Assembly (NCBI GenBank): GCA_963773155.1
Contig: CAVZAB010000013.1
Coordinates: forward strand, 62,001-126,000
Direction of reading: 5' to 3'
Length of the DNA stretch: 64,000 nt
Origin: CAVZAB01 sp963773155
Lineage (GTDB): Bacteria > Pseudomonadota > Alphaproteobacteria > Rhizobiales > Beijerinckiaceae
A program made the translations under genes and the position numbers. This document shows positions 45,017 to 54,158 of this stretch, piece after piece; within the stretch, counting starts at the first letter, position 1, and each line of letters opens with the position of its first letter. The notes under the pieces are model-generated. The model was not told the DNA's origin and did no database searches. It worked only from the letters and a program-made list of their open reading frames with translations.

Positions 45017-46157
45017 TACCGATCCTTGGGGTCGAGCGCGTCTCGCAGTCCGTCGCCGAGGAAGTTCAGCGCAAACAGCGTCGAAGTGAGAAGCAGCGCC
45101 GGCAGGATCAGCGTGCCGCTTGCGCCCTGGATATTGCGTGCGCCCTCGGCGACCAGCACGCCCCAGCTCGTCATCGGCTCCTGCACGCCGAGCCCGAAGA
45201 AGGACAGGAAGCTTTCGAGCAGGATGACCTGCGGCACCAGCAGCGTCAGATAGACGACGACCGGCCCGATCGTATTGGGAATGACGTGCCGGCGCAGGAT
45301 AGCCGTCATCGACAGGCCGAGAGCCTCGGCAGCCTGGACATATTCTTGCCGCTTGATCGACAGGGTCTGGCCGCGCACGATGCGGGCCATGTCGAGCCAT
45401 TCGACGGCGCCGACCGCAACAAACATCAGGACGAAATTGCGGCCGAAAAAAACGACGAGCAGGATGACGAAAAAGATGAAGGGTAGCGCATAGAGAATGT
45501 CGACGATGCGCATCATCACCAAGTCCAAACGTCCGCCGACATAGCCGGCGATCGCGCCCTAGACTACACCGATGACCAAGGCGACGCAGGTGGCGAGCAG
45601 CCCGATCGCCAGCGAGACCCGGCCGGCGATCAGGGTGCGGGTCAGAAGGTCGCGGCCGTTGGCATCGGTGCCGAAGGGGAAACTCAAACGCTTCAGCGGG
45701 ACATCAACGACAAGCCGTCTGCCATCGTCGGCGCGTTCGACGACCCGGGCGGCCTGGAACAAATCGGAACGCTCGAAATAGACGAGGAGACGCTCGTCGA
45801 TGCTCCGCGTGCTCTCAAGTTCAATCCTTACCCCGTTGGTATCGTTGCGCATCGAGGTGATCTTGGCGTGCATGTGGGCCGCGGCCTTTGCGGCCGGCCC
45901 GGCTATTTCGCTTTCCTGCGGGTGCGCCTGCAGGCTTGCCGGGAGCTTGACATAGTCGGGATAGACGCGGTCGTAGGGGTGCGGAGAGACCAGCGGTCCG
46001 AAGAGACAGGCGAGCGTCATCAGGCTGAGAAAACGAGGCTTGCGACCGCCGCCCGGTTGGCCATGAGACGAGCCCATGCTTCGGCCCAGAGCGAGCGCCC
46101 GCGTGGAGCCTGGAGCAAAGCCTCTGTGGCTGGCTGGCGAAGCGAGGCGTCACTCAT
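45016..46157 (-). pseudogene. Peptide ABC transporter permease OppC-type (frameshift and internal TAG)
   Basis: Inner-membrane permease. The N-terminus (MSDASLRQPATEALLQAPRG, WARLMANRAAVASLVF) starts at ATG 46157, overlapping the oppB stop by 8 nt. A missing base near 46035 shifts to FLSLMTLACLFGPLVSPHPYDRVYPDYV. An in-frame TAG at 45559-45561 replaces what is normally Tyr in VIGVxYGAIAGYVGG; after it GAIAGYVGGRLDLVMMRIVDILYALP and the EAA-type loop (QAAEALGLSMTAILRRHVIPNT) follow in the same frame. Typical membrane segments remain on both sides. Confidence 0.85.
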
Positions 46158-47070
46158 AGCGCACCCGCGGATCGAGCCAGCCGTAGAGCAGGTCGACAAG
46201 AAGGTTGAAGATGATGACGAGAACGGCGACGAGGATGACGGTGCCCATGACCAGGGTGTAGTCGCGATTCAGGGCGCCATCGACGAAATAGCGGCCGACG
46301 CCGGGTATGCCGAAGATATTTTCGACGACGATTGACCCAGTCATGACCGCGGCGCTGGCCGGTCCAAGATAGGATACGACTGGCAGGGCGGCGGCGCGCA
46401 AGGTATGTTTCAGCAGAATCGGCAGCGGCATGCCATTGGCGCGCAGGGTTCGCACAGGATGCGAACGCAGCGCCTCGACCATCGCGGCGCGCGTCAGCCG
46501 AGCGATCACGGCGATCTGCGGCAGGGCAAGCGTGGCAATCGGCAGCACGAGATTGCGCCAGGCGCCGTTGCCGTAGCCGCCGACCGGCAGCCAGGCAAGC
46601 GTCAGGCCGAACAGCAGCTGAAAGACCGGCGCCACAACGAAATTTGGTATTGTCAAGCCGACCGCGGCCATCGCCATGATGGCATAATCGGCGGCGCTAT
46701 TCTGCCGCAGGGCGGCACCGGTGCCGAGGCTGACGCCGAGCACGACCGCGATCGCCAGGGCCGTGGCGCCGAGCCGCATCGAGATCGGCAACGCCGCGGC
46801 GAACAATTCACGGACAGTGAAGTCGCGCCAGTAGAAGCTCGGGCCGAGATCACCCTGGAAAAGATGGTTGAGGTAGGACAGATATTGTCGGTAGAGCGGC
46901 TCATCGAGATGATAGATTCGGCGCAAATTCTCCATCACCTGGGCCTCGAGCGGCCGCTCGAGATCGAAGGGTCCGCCCGGCGCGACGCGCATCAGAAAGA
47001 ACGCGATGGTGATGACCAGAAGAAGGGTCGGCAGCGCCGAGAGGAGCCGTTTGAGACTATAGGCTGCCAT
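46150..47070 (-). CDS. Peptide ABC transporter permease OppB-type
   Basis: A 306-residue permease with six predicted membrane segments, the first at residues 8-28 (LLSALPTLLLVITIAFFLMRV). The EAA cytoplasmic loop that contacts the ATPase is RTLRANGMPLPILLKHTLRAAALPVV, and VVENIFGIPGVGRYFVDGALNRD is a family hallmark. Intact, 53 nt downstream of oppA. Confidence 0.93.
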   Translation of the reverse strand: MAAYSLKRLLSALPTLLLVITIAFFLMRVAPGGPFDLERPLEAQVMENLRRIYHLDEPLYRQYLSYLNHLFQGDLGPSFYWRDFTVRELFAAALPISMRLGATALAIAVVLGVSLGTGAALRQNSAADYAIMAMAAVGLTIPNFVVAPVFQLLFGLTLAWLPVGGYGNGAWRNLVLPIATLALPQIAVIARLTRAAMVEALRSHPVRTLRANGMPLPILLKHTLRAAALPVVSYLGPASAAVMTGSIVVENIFGIPGVGRYFVDGALNRDYTLVMGTVILVAVLVIIFNLLVDLLYGWLDPRVRYE

Positions 47071-47123
47071 TTGGCGGTCCTAAACCGGCCCGCTGCGGCT
47101 GACCGCAGCGGGGCCGTTGTCAC

Positions 47124-48716
47124 TCAGGGGCTGATCGCGATGAAGCGCGCGAGGTGACGATCGAGCAGGTTCGATTGCCAGCCCGTCACTTTCGGTGAGA
47201 CGAGGTTCTTGGATCCATAGAACATCAGCGTCAGATAGGGTTCGTCCCTTAGGATGATGACTTCGGCGTCATGCAGAATTTTCGCCCTGGCGTCGAGATT
47301 GGTTTCGCGGGCCGCTTTTTGCATCAAGGCATCGAATTCGGGGTTGGCGTAATTGGCATAGTTCAGACCGGGATTGTCGCTTTGCAGGAGAAAGAGAAAG
47401 TTCTGCGGGTCAGAATAATCGGCGATCCATCCGGCCCGGGCGATATCGAAATCGCCCTTATCGCGCAAAAACGCATAGTGGGTCTTGAGATCGGTGTTGA
47501 TGAATTTTGTCTCGACGCCCAGGACCTTCCACATGTCGGCCAGCGCGACCGCCGTGTTCTTGTGGTTCTCGGAGGTGTTGTACCGAATTTCGACGACGAG
47601 CGTCTTGCCGCCCTCGCCGAAGCCCGCCTTCTTCAATAGTTCCTTCGCCTTGTCCTCGCGTTCCAGGGGCGATAAATCCTTGGCAGGCAATGTTGGCGGC
47701 GCCTCGTAATTGCCGATGCCCGGTGGCACGAAGCTGTCGGCCGCGACCATGGTTCCGCCCCAGATCTGTTCGGCCAGGAATTCGCGGTCGACAACCATCG
47801 ACAGGGCCTGGCGCACTCGAACATCATCGAAAGGCGGTTTTTTCGTATTGAAGACGAAATAATAGGTCCCGAGGTAAGGCGCGACCTTGAATTGGTCCTT
47901 CAGCGTTTGCCGGATGAACTTGATCTGGTCAGTCGGTACGTCGTTGTAGCTGTGAATTTCGCCGGCCTGGAAGCGACGCAGCGCCGCCGAGCGGTCCTCG
48001 AGCGGGTAGAAGATTTCCCGGTCGAGCTTGACGTTGGCGGCATCGCGATACTTCTGGTTCTTAATCAGGGTCAGATGATCGTTCGGCACGAATTCGGTAA
48101 CGACAAAGGCTCCGTTCGAGATGAGATTGCCGGGCTTGACGAAATCCTTGCCGAATTTTTCCACCGAGGCGGGATGCACCGGCAAGGCCGTCTGGTGCGC
48201 AAGTTGGGCAATGAAATAAGGGGTCGGGGCCTCGAGTGAAATCTCGAGGGTGCGATCGTCGAGCGCCTTGATGCCGAGTTCCTCGACCTTTGCCTGACCC
48301 TTATTGACCGCCTCGCCGTTTTTCACAGTGTACAAAATATTCGCATATTTGGCGCCAGTCTGCGGATCCATCAGACGACGGAAGGAATAGACGAAATCCG
48401 CGGCCTTAACCGGGTCGCCATTCGACCAGCGTGCCTCGGGCCGCAGGGTGAACGTGTAGGTCGTGCCGTCCGCATTCTGGCGCCAGCTATCGGCCACGCC
48501 GGGAACAATACGAGCCTCGGCGTCATAGGTGACGAGCCCTTCGAACATGTCGAGTAGAATGTCGCTCTCGGCGACCGTTGAAGTCTTGTGCGGGTCGAGG
48601 GTCTCTGGATCGCCGGGATTGCCGCGATGATAGACCATTTCCGCCGAAGCGAGCGCGAGATTGGCAAACACTAGGAGCGGCGCAATGACCAGGATGTGGC
48701 GGCGTCGGGTCAACAT
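47124..48716 (-). CDS. Peptide ABC transporter periplasmic substrate-binding protein (OppA-type)
   Basis: A family 5 solute-binding protein of about 530 residues with a signal peptide (RRRHILVIAPLLVFANLALASA). Family features include the N-terminal HRGNPGDPETLDPHKTSTVAESDILLDMFEGLV, EARWSNGDPVKAADFVYSFRR and LSMVVDREFLAEQIWGG. Start ATG 48716 has an excellent GGAGG ribosome site 5 nt upstream; upstream codons in the same frame belong to puuD. It resembles the OppA/MppA oligopeptide branch. It lies 112 nt downstream of puuD on the same strand. Confidence 0.93.
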   Translation of the reverse strand: MLTRRRHILVIAPLLVFANLALASAEMVYHRGNPGDPETLDPHKTSTVAESDILLDMFEGLVTYDAEARIVPGVADSWRQNADGTTYTFTLRPEARWSNGDPVKAADFVYSFRRLMDPQTGAKYANILYTVKNGEAVNKGQAKVEELGIKALDDRTLEISLEAPTPYFIAQLAHQTALPVHPASVEKFGKDFVKPGNLISNGAFVVTEFVPNDHLTLIKNQKYRDAANVKLDREIFYPLEDRSAALRRFQAGEIHSYNDVPTDQIKFIRQTLKDQFKVAPYLGTYYFVFNTKKPPFDDVRVRQALSMVVDREFLAEQIWGGTMVAADSFVPPGIGNYEAPPTLPAKDLSPLEREDKAKELLKKAGFGEGGKTLVVEIRYNTSENHKNTAVALADMWKVLGVETKFINTDLKTHYAFLRDKGDFDIARAGWIADYSDPQNFLFLLQSDNPGLNYANYANPEFDALMQKAARETNLDARAKILHDAEVIILRDEPYLTLMFYGSKNLVSPKVTGWQSNLLDRHLARFIAISP

Positions 48717-48828
48717 GTCAACCTCCGGTGAATTGCATCCGCTGGCAATCTGGCATGCCGGACTGGGGTTCGGCCAGACCTTTGGCGTGGCGGTTGCGAC
48801 CAGATCCGTGCCGGGTCCCTTGTGCTCG

Positions 48829-50032
48829 TCAGGGATAAGGAGCGCCGGCCCTGATCCAATCGGCGAGGACTTGCCGGTCGGCATCGCTGATTTCGGTAAT
48901 GTTGCCGCCGGGCGGCATCGCGTGGGTGGCGACTGCCTGTAGCCCGATTTCGCGGGCGTGGAGAGCGATCGCCTCGGGTGAGTTCGAGCCTGACGCCCTT
49001 TGGCGCGGTGGCGAGCCCTTCCCAGACTGGTTCGCCGGCATGGCACATCGAACAGCGCGAAGTGACGATTTCTTCGACCGCTGCAAAGCGGACGGGCGAG
49101 CCGGCGCTCGCCTGTCCGCCCACCGGGCCGGCGGTCGAAAGATAAATTATGCACAGGCCGCCAAGCGCGGCCGCCGCCCAGGTCCACCAGGGCGAGCCGT
49201 TACCGGCGTGGCGGGAATTGTAGAAGTGTCGGATCAGCGCGCCGATGACTATGACGATCGCGGCGATGACCCAGTTCCACCGACTAGCGAAAGCGAGCGG
49301 ATAATGATTCGACACCATCAGGAAAATGACCGGCAGGGTCAGATAATTGTTATGCAGCGAGCGCTGTTTGGCTGACTTGCCATAGGCCGGATCCGGTGTC
49401 TGCCCGGCGATCAGTGCGGCGACGACCTTGCGCTGGTTCGGGATGATGTTCATCGCGACATTGCCGACCATCACCGTGCCGATTATGGCGCCAAGCTGGA
49501 TAAAGGCGCCGCGTCCACCAAACAGCTTGGTGAGACCGAAGGCGACCGCTACCAGAAAGACGAAGACCGTCGCGCCGAGTACGACGTCGTTTTCCGCAAG
49601 GGGCGTTCTGTAGAGAGCATCGTAGATCAGCCAGCCTGCGACCAGGGTTGCCAGACTGATGGCAACCGCCTGCCAGGGCGCAAGATCGAGGACGCCGCGG
49701 TCGATCAGATAGAGGTCGGCATGGGTATAGTAGAGCACGCCAAGCATAAAGAAGCCCGACAGAAAGGTCGAATAGGCTTCCCATTTGAACCAGGTGAGTT
49801 CGGCCGGCAGATGCGCCGGTGCGACGCCATATTTGATCATGTGATAGAAACCGCCGCCATGCACTTGCCAGGCATCACCGCCGGCCCCCTGCGGCAGACC
49901 GGCATGTTTCTTCAGGCTCAAGTCGAGATGGACGAAATAGAAGGACGACCCAATCCAGGCGATCCCGGTGATTACATGCACCCAGCGGATCAAAAAATTG
50001 GCCCATTCGAGCAGCAGGGTTTGCCAAATCAT
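48829..50032 (-). CDS. puuD: Membrane-bound urate oxidase PuuD with C-terminal cytochrome c domain (frameshifted)
   Basis: Integral-membrane urate hydroxylase oxidising urate to 5-hydroxyisourate with electrons passed to cytochrome c oxidase. The membrane domain (residues 1-330) starts LLEWANFLIRWVHVITGIAWIGSSFYFVHLDL and contains GGGFYHMIKYGVAP and SNHYPLAFA. The C-terminal cytochrome c domain has the haem motif CSMCH (ITSRCSMCHAGEP-like context) near residue 358, then a frame break at GAGTTC (plus 48980-48985), after which EAIALHAREIGLQAVATHAMPPGGNITEI (axial Met) completes it. uraH is immediately upstream. Confidence 0.9.
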
Positions 50033-50107
50033 GCGTTCAGGCCGGCGGCGGGGCGGATTCGAAAGGCGGCACTTGCAGCACTCCTTCGCGCCGATCGCGG
50101 GCCGGAT

Positions 50108-50473
50108 TCAGCTGCCACGATAGGTCGAGTAGCCATAGGGAGAAATCAACAGCGGCACGTGATAATGGGCGCCGGTGTCGGCGATGCCAAAACGCACCGG
50201 AACGACATCGAGAAAAGGCGGTGTCGGCAAGGCGACGCCAGTCGCGGCAAAATAGGCGGCGACATGAAAATGCAATTCATAGACGCCGACGCGAAAGCCG
50301 CTCCCCTCGAGCAGCGGCCGCTCGCAGCGACCATCCCGGTTGGTCATCGTGGCAACCAATTGCCGGCTGCGGTCGGCCTCGACAACAAGCAGCCGAATGG
50401 CAAGCCCGCCAGCCGGTCGGCCGCTCGCGGTATCCAGCACATGGGTCGTCAGCCGTCCGTCTGTTCCACCCAT
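50108..50473 (-). CDS. uraH: 5-hydroxyisourate hydrolase (transthyretin-like)
   Basis: Hydrolyses 5-hydroxyisourate, the product of urate oxidase, to OHCU. The 121-residue protein has the N-terminal His in LTTHVLDTASGRPA, the Arg in TNRDGRCERPLLEG, and the signature C-terminus HYHVPLLISPYGYSTYRGS. It is upstream of puuD on the same strand and divergent from puuE with about 127 nt between. Confidence 0.96.
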   Translation of the reverse strand: MGGTDGRLTTHVLDTASGRPAGGLAIRLLVVEADRSRQLVATMTNRDGRCERPLLEGSGFRVGVYELHFHVAAYFAATGVALPTPPFLDVVPVRFGIADTGAHYHVPLLISPYGYSTYRGS

Positions 50474-50600
50474 TGCCGCCCCATACTTAACGCTTCGTCA
50501 ATTCCATGCTAAGCGTCCGGCCGCGGCTGGCGCAACCGTCTTTCGCTGCCTCGCCGCGGTTCTCCCCGCCTCCAAACGATCAGATTTCTGGAATGCCCGC

Positions 50601-51524
50601 ATGATTGCCGCCGACTATCCGAGAGACCTTCGGGGCTACGGCGAGACGCCGCCCGATCCCAAGTGGCCCGGCGGGGCCAAGCTCGCCGTTCAATTCGTGG
50701 TCAATTACGAGGAGGGTGGCGAGAACAATATCCTGCATGGGGATGCGGCCTCCGAGGCTTTCCTGTCGGAAATCATCGGCGCCACGGCCTGGCCTGGCCA
50801 GCGCCACGTCAATATGGAGAGCGTCTACGAATATGGTTCGAGGGCCGGCTTCTGGCGGCTCCACCGCCTGTTTTCCGGTCGACGTCTTCCGGTGACAGCT
50901 TTTGCGGTGGCAACCGCTCTGCTGCGGGCCCCGGAAATTGTCGCAGCGATGCAGCGGTCGGGCTGGGAGATTGCCTCGCATGGACTGAAGTGGATTGATT
51001 ACAAGGATTTCACCTGGGAAGAGGAGCGCCGGCACCTGGCCGAAGCGATTCGGCTGCACGAAAGCGTCGTCGGCGAGCGGCCGGCCGGATGGTACACTGG
51101 AAGAGCCTCGGCGCATACCCTGGGCCTGGTCATGGAGGAGGGTGGGTTTCTCTATTCGGCCGATTCCTATGCCGACGACCTGCCCTATTGGGTGAGCGGC
51201 AAGCAAGGTCCCCATCTGATCGTGCCCTACACGCTCGACGCCAATGACATGCGCTTTGCCACCGCGCAGGGCTTCAATGCCGGCGACCAATTCTTCACAT
51301 ATCTCAAGGATACTTTCGACGTCCTTTATGCGGAGGGTCGGGCCGGATCGCCGAAAATGATGTCGGTCGGGCTGCATTGCCGGCTGGTCGGCCGGCCAGG
51401 CCGTTCCGCGAGCCTGGCAAGGTTTGTCGACTATGTGGTTTCCCATCCTGACGTCTGGGTTGCGACCCGCCAAGACATTGCCCGGCACTGGCGCATCCAT
51501 CACGCCCCCCGAACCGCGGCCTGA
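50601..51524 (+). CDS. puuE: Allantoinase PuuE (NodB/polysaccharide-deacetylase type)
   Basis: Metal-independent allantoinase of the NodB fold, converting allantoin to allantoate. The protein of about 307 residues begins YPRDLRGYGETPPDPKWPGGAKLAVQFVVNYEEGGENN and has HVNMESVYEYGSRAGFWRLHRLF, the NodB-like EIASHGLKWIDYKDFTWEEERRHL and SADSYADDLPYWV. ATG 50601 (MIAADYPRDLRGYG) matches family N-termini; in-frame codons upstream overlap uraH. Confidence 0.95.
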   Translation: MIAADYPRDLRGYGETPPDPKWPGGAKLAVQFVVNYEEGGENNILHGDAASEAFLSEIIGATAWPGQRHVNMESVYEYGSRAGFWRLHRLFSGRRLPVTAFAVATALLRAPEIVAAMQRSGWEIASHGLKWIDYKDFTWEEERRHLAEAIRLHESVVGERPAGWYTGRASAHTLGLVMEEGGFLYSADSYADDLPYWVSGKQGPHLIVPYTLDANDMRFATAQGFNAGDQFFTYLKDTFDVLYAEGRAGSPKMMSVGLHCRLVGRPGRSASLARFVDYVVSHPDVWVATRQDIARHWRIHHAPRTAA

Positions 51525-51556
51525 TCCGCCGGTTTTTGCCACGGGCCCGAGCTAGG

Positions 51557-52060
51557 ATGCGCGTTTTCGACCTGTCCCGGCCCCAATTTGTCGATCGTTT
51601 CGGCGGGATCTTCGAACATGCCGCCTGGGTCGCCGAATTGGTGTTTGATGCCGGCCTTGCGGCCGATTGCGGTGAGGCAGCCGGGCTGCATCGTGCCATG
51701 GTCGAGGTGGTTCGGCGCGCCTCGACTGAGCGCCAGCTGGCCCTGATTGAAGCCCATCCCGATCTCGCCGGAAGACTTGCCGAGGCCGGCAAGCTGACGG
51801 CCGGTTCGACCGCCGAGCAGGCCTCGGCCGGGCTTGACGCCTTGAGCGAGCCGGAACGGGCGCAATTCCGCGATCTTAACGCGCGCTACCGCGCGCGTTT
51901 CGGCTTTCCCTTCATTATGGCGGTCAAGGGCCGGACCAAGGCCGAGATCCTGGCCGCCTTTCACAGCAGGCTTACCCACAAGCGCGCCGTGGAAATTCAG
52001 ACTGCATTAAGTGAAATCGAGAAAATAGCGCTGCTTCGGCTGCGAGGGATTTTGGGATGA
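51557..52060 (+). CDS. uraD: 2-oxo-4-hydroxy-4-carboxy-5-ureidoimidazoline decarboxylase
   Basis: OHCU decarboxylase giving S-allantoin, about 167 residues. Conserved features are FVDRFGGIFEHAAWVAE, the catalytic His in LIEAHPDLAGRLA, EQASAGLDALSEPERAQFRDLNARYRARFGFPFIMAVKG and the helix with RLTHKRAVEIQTALSEIEKIALLRL. ATG 51557 (MRVFDLSRPQFV) is preferred to an in-frame TTG at 51536. It overlaps the next gene by 4 nt. Confidence 0.95.
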   Translation: MRVFDLSRPQFVDRFGGIFEHAAWVAELVFDAGLAADCGEAAGLHRAMVEVVRRASTERQLALIEAHPDLAGRLAEAGKLTAGSTAEQASAGLDALSEPERAQFRDLNARYRARFGFPFIMAVKGRTKAEILAAFHSRLTHKRAVEIQTALSEIEKIALLRLRGILG

Positions 52061-53295
52061 TCGCGTGCCTGAATTCTCGCGGCGATGCCTTGATGGAGGC
52101 GATAGACGCGCTGGCGCAGATCAGCGACGAGCCCGGCTGCCTGACCCGGCTCTATTTGTCGCCGGCCCATCTGCGTGCCGCCCACCACGTCAAGGCCCTG
52201 ATGCAGGCGGCCGGCCTGCAGGCCCAAATCGATGCGGTCGGCAATGTCGTTGGCCGCTATTCCGGCAGCCGCGATCTGCCTTGTCTGATGCTGGGCTCGC
52301 ATATCGACACGGTCCGAGACGCCGGCAAGTTCGATGGATCGCTTGGCGTCCTGGCGGCCATCGCCGCCGTTCGCGAACTAGCCACAGCCAAGGAGCGCTT
52401 GCAGCATCCGATCGAGGTCGTCGCCTTCGGCGAAGAGGAGGGGGTGCGCTTTCCGACCCATCTTTTGACATCGCGCTCGCTCGCCGGCCGCGCCCAGGCC
52501 GACGAATTCGAGCTCCGTGACGAGAATGGAATTAGTGTTCGCCAGGCGCTTGCCCAATTCGGCGGTGATGCCGATGCCTTCGGCTTGGTCGCTCGCAAGC
52601 ATGGCGATATTGCCGCCTATGTCGAACTGCATATCGAGCAGGGGCCGGTTCTCGAGGCGGAGGGGCGGGCGCTCGGCATCGTCACTGCCATCAACGGCGC
52701 TGCCAGACTGCATGTCGACGTCACCGGTGTTGCCGGTCATTCCGGCACCGTCCCGATGCGGTTGCGCCAGGACGCGCTTGCCGCGGCTGCTGAAATGGTT
52801 CTCGCCGTCGAGCGCGAAGCGAGGTCGGAGTCGGACCTGGTCGCGACCGTCGGCGTGCTCGACAACAATTCCGGCGCGGTCAATGTGATTTCGGGGCATG
52901 TCCGCTTCACCATCGACATCCGTCATCCCGACGACGCCGTTCGCAAGGCCTCGATGCGCCGGATCGAGACCGCGCTGTCGTCGATCGCCGAGCGGCGCCG
53001 AGTTCGCCAGACAATATATGTGTTCTCTGAAAGCCGCGCGACCGCCTTGGATCGCCGGCTGATCGGCGAACTCGAAGAGGTTCTGCTTGGCCTCGGCCAG
53101 AGCCCGCAGCGGCTGAATTCGGGCGCCGGTCATGACGCCATGGTTTTGGCGAGTTTGTGTCCGACCGCCATGGTCTTCCTGCGCTGTCGGGGCGGCATTA
53201 GCCACAATCCGCTCGAAATGATCAGCCGCGAGGATGCTGAGCTGGCGGTGCGGGTTCTGCTCGAAACGGTGCGCCGCTTCGACCAAGCCTTGTGA
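52057..53295 (+). CDS. Allantoate amidohydrolase (M20/hydantoinase-carbamoylase family)
   Basis: Zn/Mn amidohydrolase of 412 residues. Metal-binding segments are GSHIDTVRDAGKFDGSLGVL, AFGEEEGVRFP and AYVELHIEQGPVLE; the lid domain has VTGVAGHSGTVPM and the C-terminal SGAGHDAMVLASLCPTAMVFLRCRGGISHNPLE. The family also includes N-carbamoyl-amino-acid hydrolases, but the position directly after allantoinase and UraD (4-nt overlap) makes allantoate the likely substrate, yielding ureidoglycine/ureidoglycolate and ammonia. Confidence 0.9.
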   Translation: MIACLNSRGDALMEAIDALAQISDEPGCLTRLYLSPAHLRAAHHVKALMQAAGLQAQIDAVGNVVGRYSGSRDLPCLMLGSHIDTVRDAGKFDGSLGVLAAIAAVRELATAKERLQHPIEVVAFGEEEGVRFPTHLLTSRSLAGRAQADEFELRDENGISVRQALAQFGGDADAFGLVARKHGDIAAYVELHIEQGPVLEAEGRALGIVTAINGAARLHVDVTGVAGHSGTVPMRLRQDALAAAAEMVLAVEREARSESDLVATVGVLDNNSGAVNVISGHVRFTIDIRHPDDAVRKASMRRIETALSSIAERRRVRQTIYVFSESRATALDRRLIGELEEVLLGLGQSPQRLNSGAGHDAMVLASLCPTAMVFLRCRGGISHNPLEMISREDAELAVRVLLETVRRFDQAL

Positions 53296-53298
53296 GGC

Positions 53299-54132
53299 TC
53301 AGGGGCTCGTGGCGCCAAATTTGACCCGATGGCGGGCAACCGGAATCTGTTGACGCACCTTGTTTACCCGGTCCATGTCGAGGCGGGCGGCGACGACACC
53401 TTCACCGTCCGACGCGCAGGCGACCACGAGACCCCAGGGATCGACGACAAGCGAATGGCCGTAGGTGGTGCGGGTTTCGTTGCCTTGGGAAAAGCTGCCG
53501 GTCTGGGCGGCGGCGCAGAAGTAGGTTTCGGTCTCGATGGCGCGGGCCCGGCAAAGGACTTCCCAATGATCCTTGCCGGTCTGCAGCGTGAAAGCCGCCG
53601 GCAGCGCGATCATCTGGGCACCCTTTTCGGCGAGCGCCTGGAACAGGTCGGGAAAGCGCAGATCATAGCAGATCGAGCAGCCAACCGTCACCTCATCGCA
53701 GCGATAAGTGACCACCGCTTCACCGGGCATGATGGCGGCACTTTCCCGGTATTCCTGGCCGTCCGGCGTGGTGATGTCGAACATGTGGATCTTGCGATAA
53801 CGCGCGACCTCATCGCCCCGCCGGTCGAAGACCAGAGTGGTGTTGGCGAGCCGGTGTTCCGACGGGATCCGCTCGAGAATAGAGCCAGCATGGATGTGGA
53901 CGCGATGAGTTCGGGCCAGGTCCTGCAGCATCCGATAGGCCGGCCCGTCGGGGATGGTTTCGGCCGCGGCGCGTTTCTCGTCGGCGGTCCCACCGAGGAA
54001 GTCGAACACTTCCGGCAGACAGATCCAGTCGGGCGCTTCCTCCGCCACGGCGGATTCAATCAAGGCCCTGGCCTTGGCGAGATTGGCTGGTTTGTCATTG
54101 ACCGAGTTCATCTGGATCAGGGCGACTTTCAT
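53299..54132 (-). CDS. Nitrilase-superfamily carbon-nitrogen hydrolase (omega-amidase/Nit2-like)
   Basis: A 277-residue amidase. The catalytic Glu-Lys-Cys triad is visible in WICLPEVFDF, ARYRKIHMFDI and VGCSICYDLRFPDLF, together with DHWEVLCRARAIETETYFCAAAQ. The branch resembles Nit1/Nit2 proteins that hydrolyse alpha-ketoglutaramate or deaminated glutathione. Start ATG 54132 (MKVALIQMNSVNDKPAN). Convergent with the allantoate amidohydrolase, 3 nt between stops; ammonia release from small amides would fit the nitrogen-scavenging context. Confidence 0.88.
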   Translation of the reverse strand: MKVALIQMNSVNDKPANLAKARALIESAVAEEAPDWICLPEVFDFLGGTADEKRAAAETIPDGPAYRMLQDLARTHRVHIHAGSILERIPSEHRLANTTLVFDRRGDEVARYRKIHMFDITTPDGQEYRESAAIMPGEAVVTYRCDEVTVGCSICYDLRFPDLFQALAEKGAQMIALPAAFTLQTGKDHWEVLCRARAIETETYFCAAAQTGSFSQGNETRTTYGHSLVVDPWGLVVACASDGEGVVAARLDMDRVNKVRQQIPVARHRVKFGATSP

Positions 54133-54158
54133 GGCACGGTTCTCCTCACGCCGGTGTC

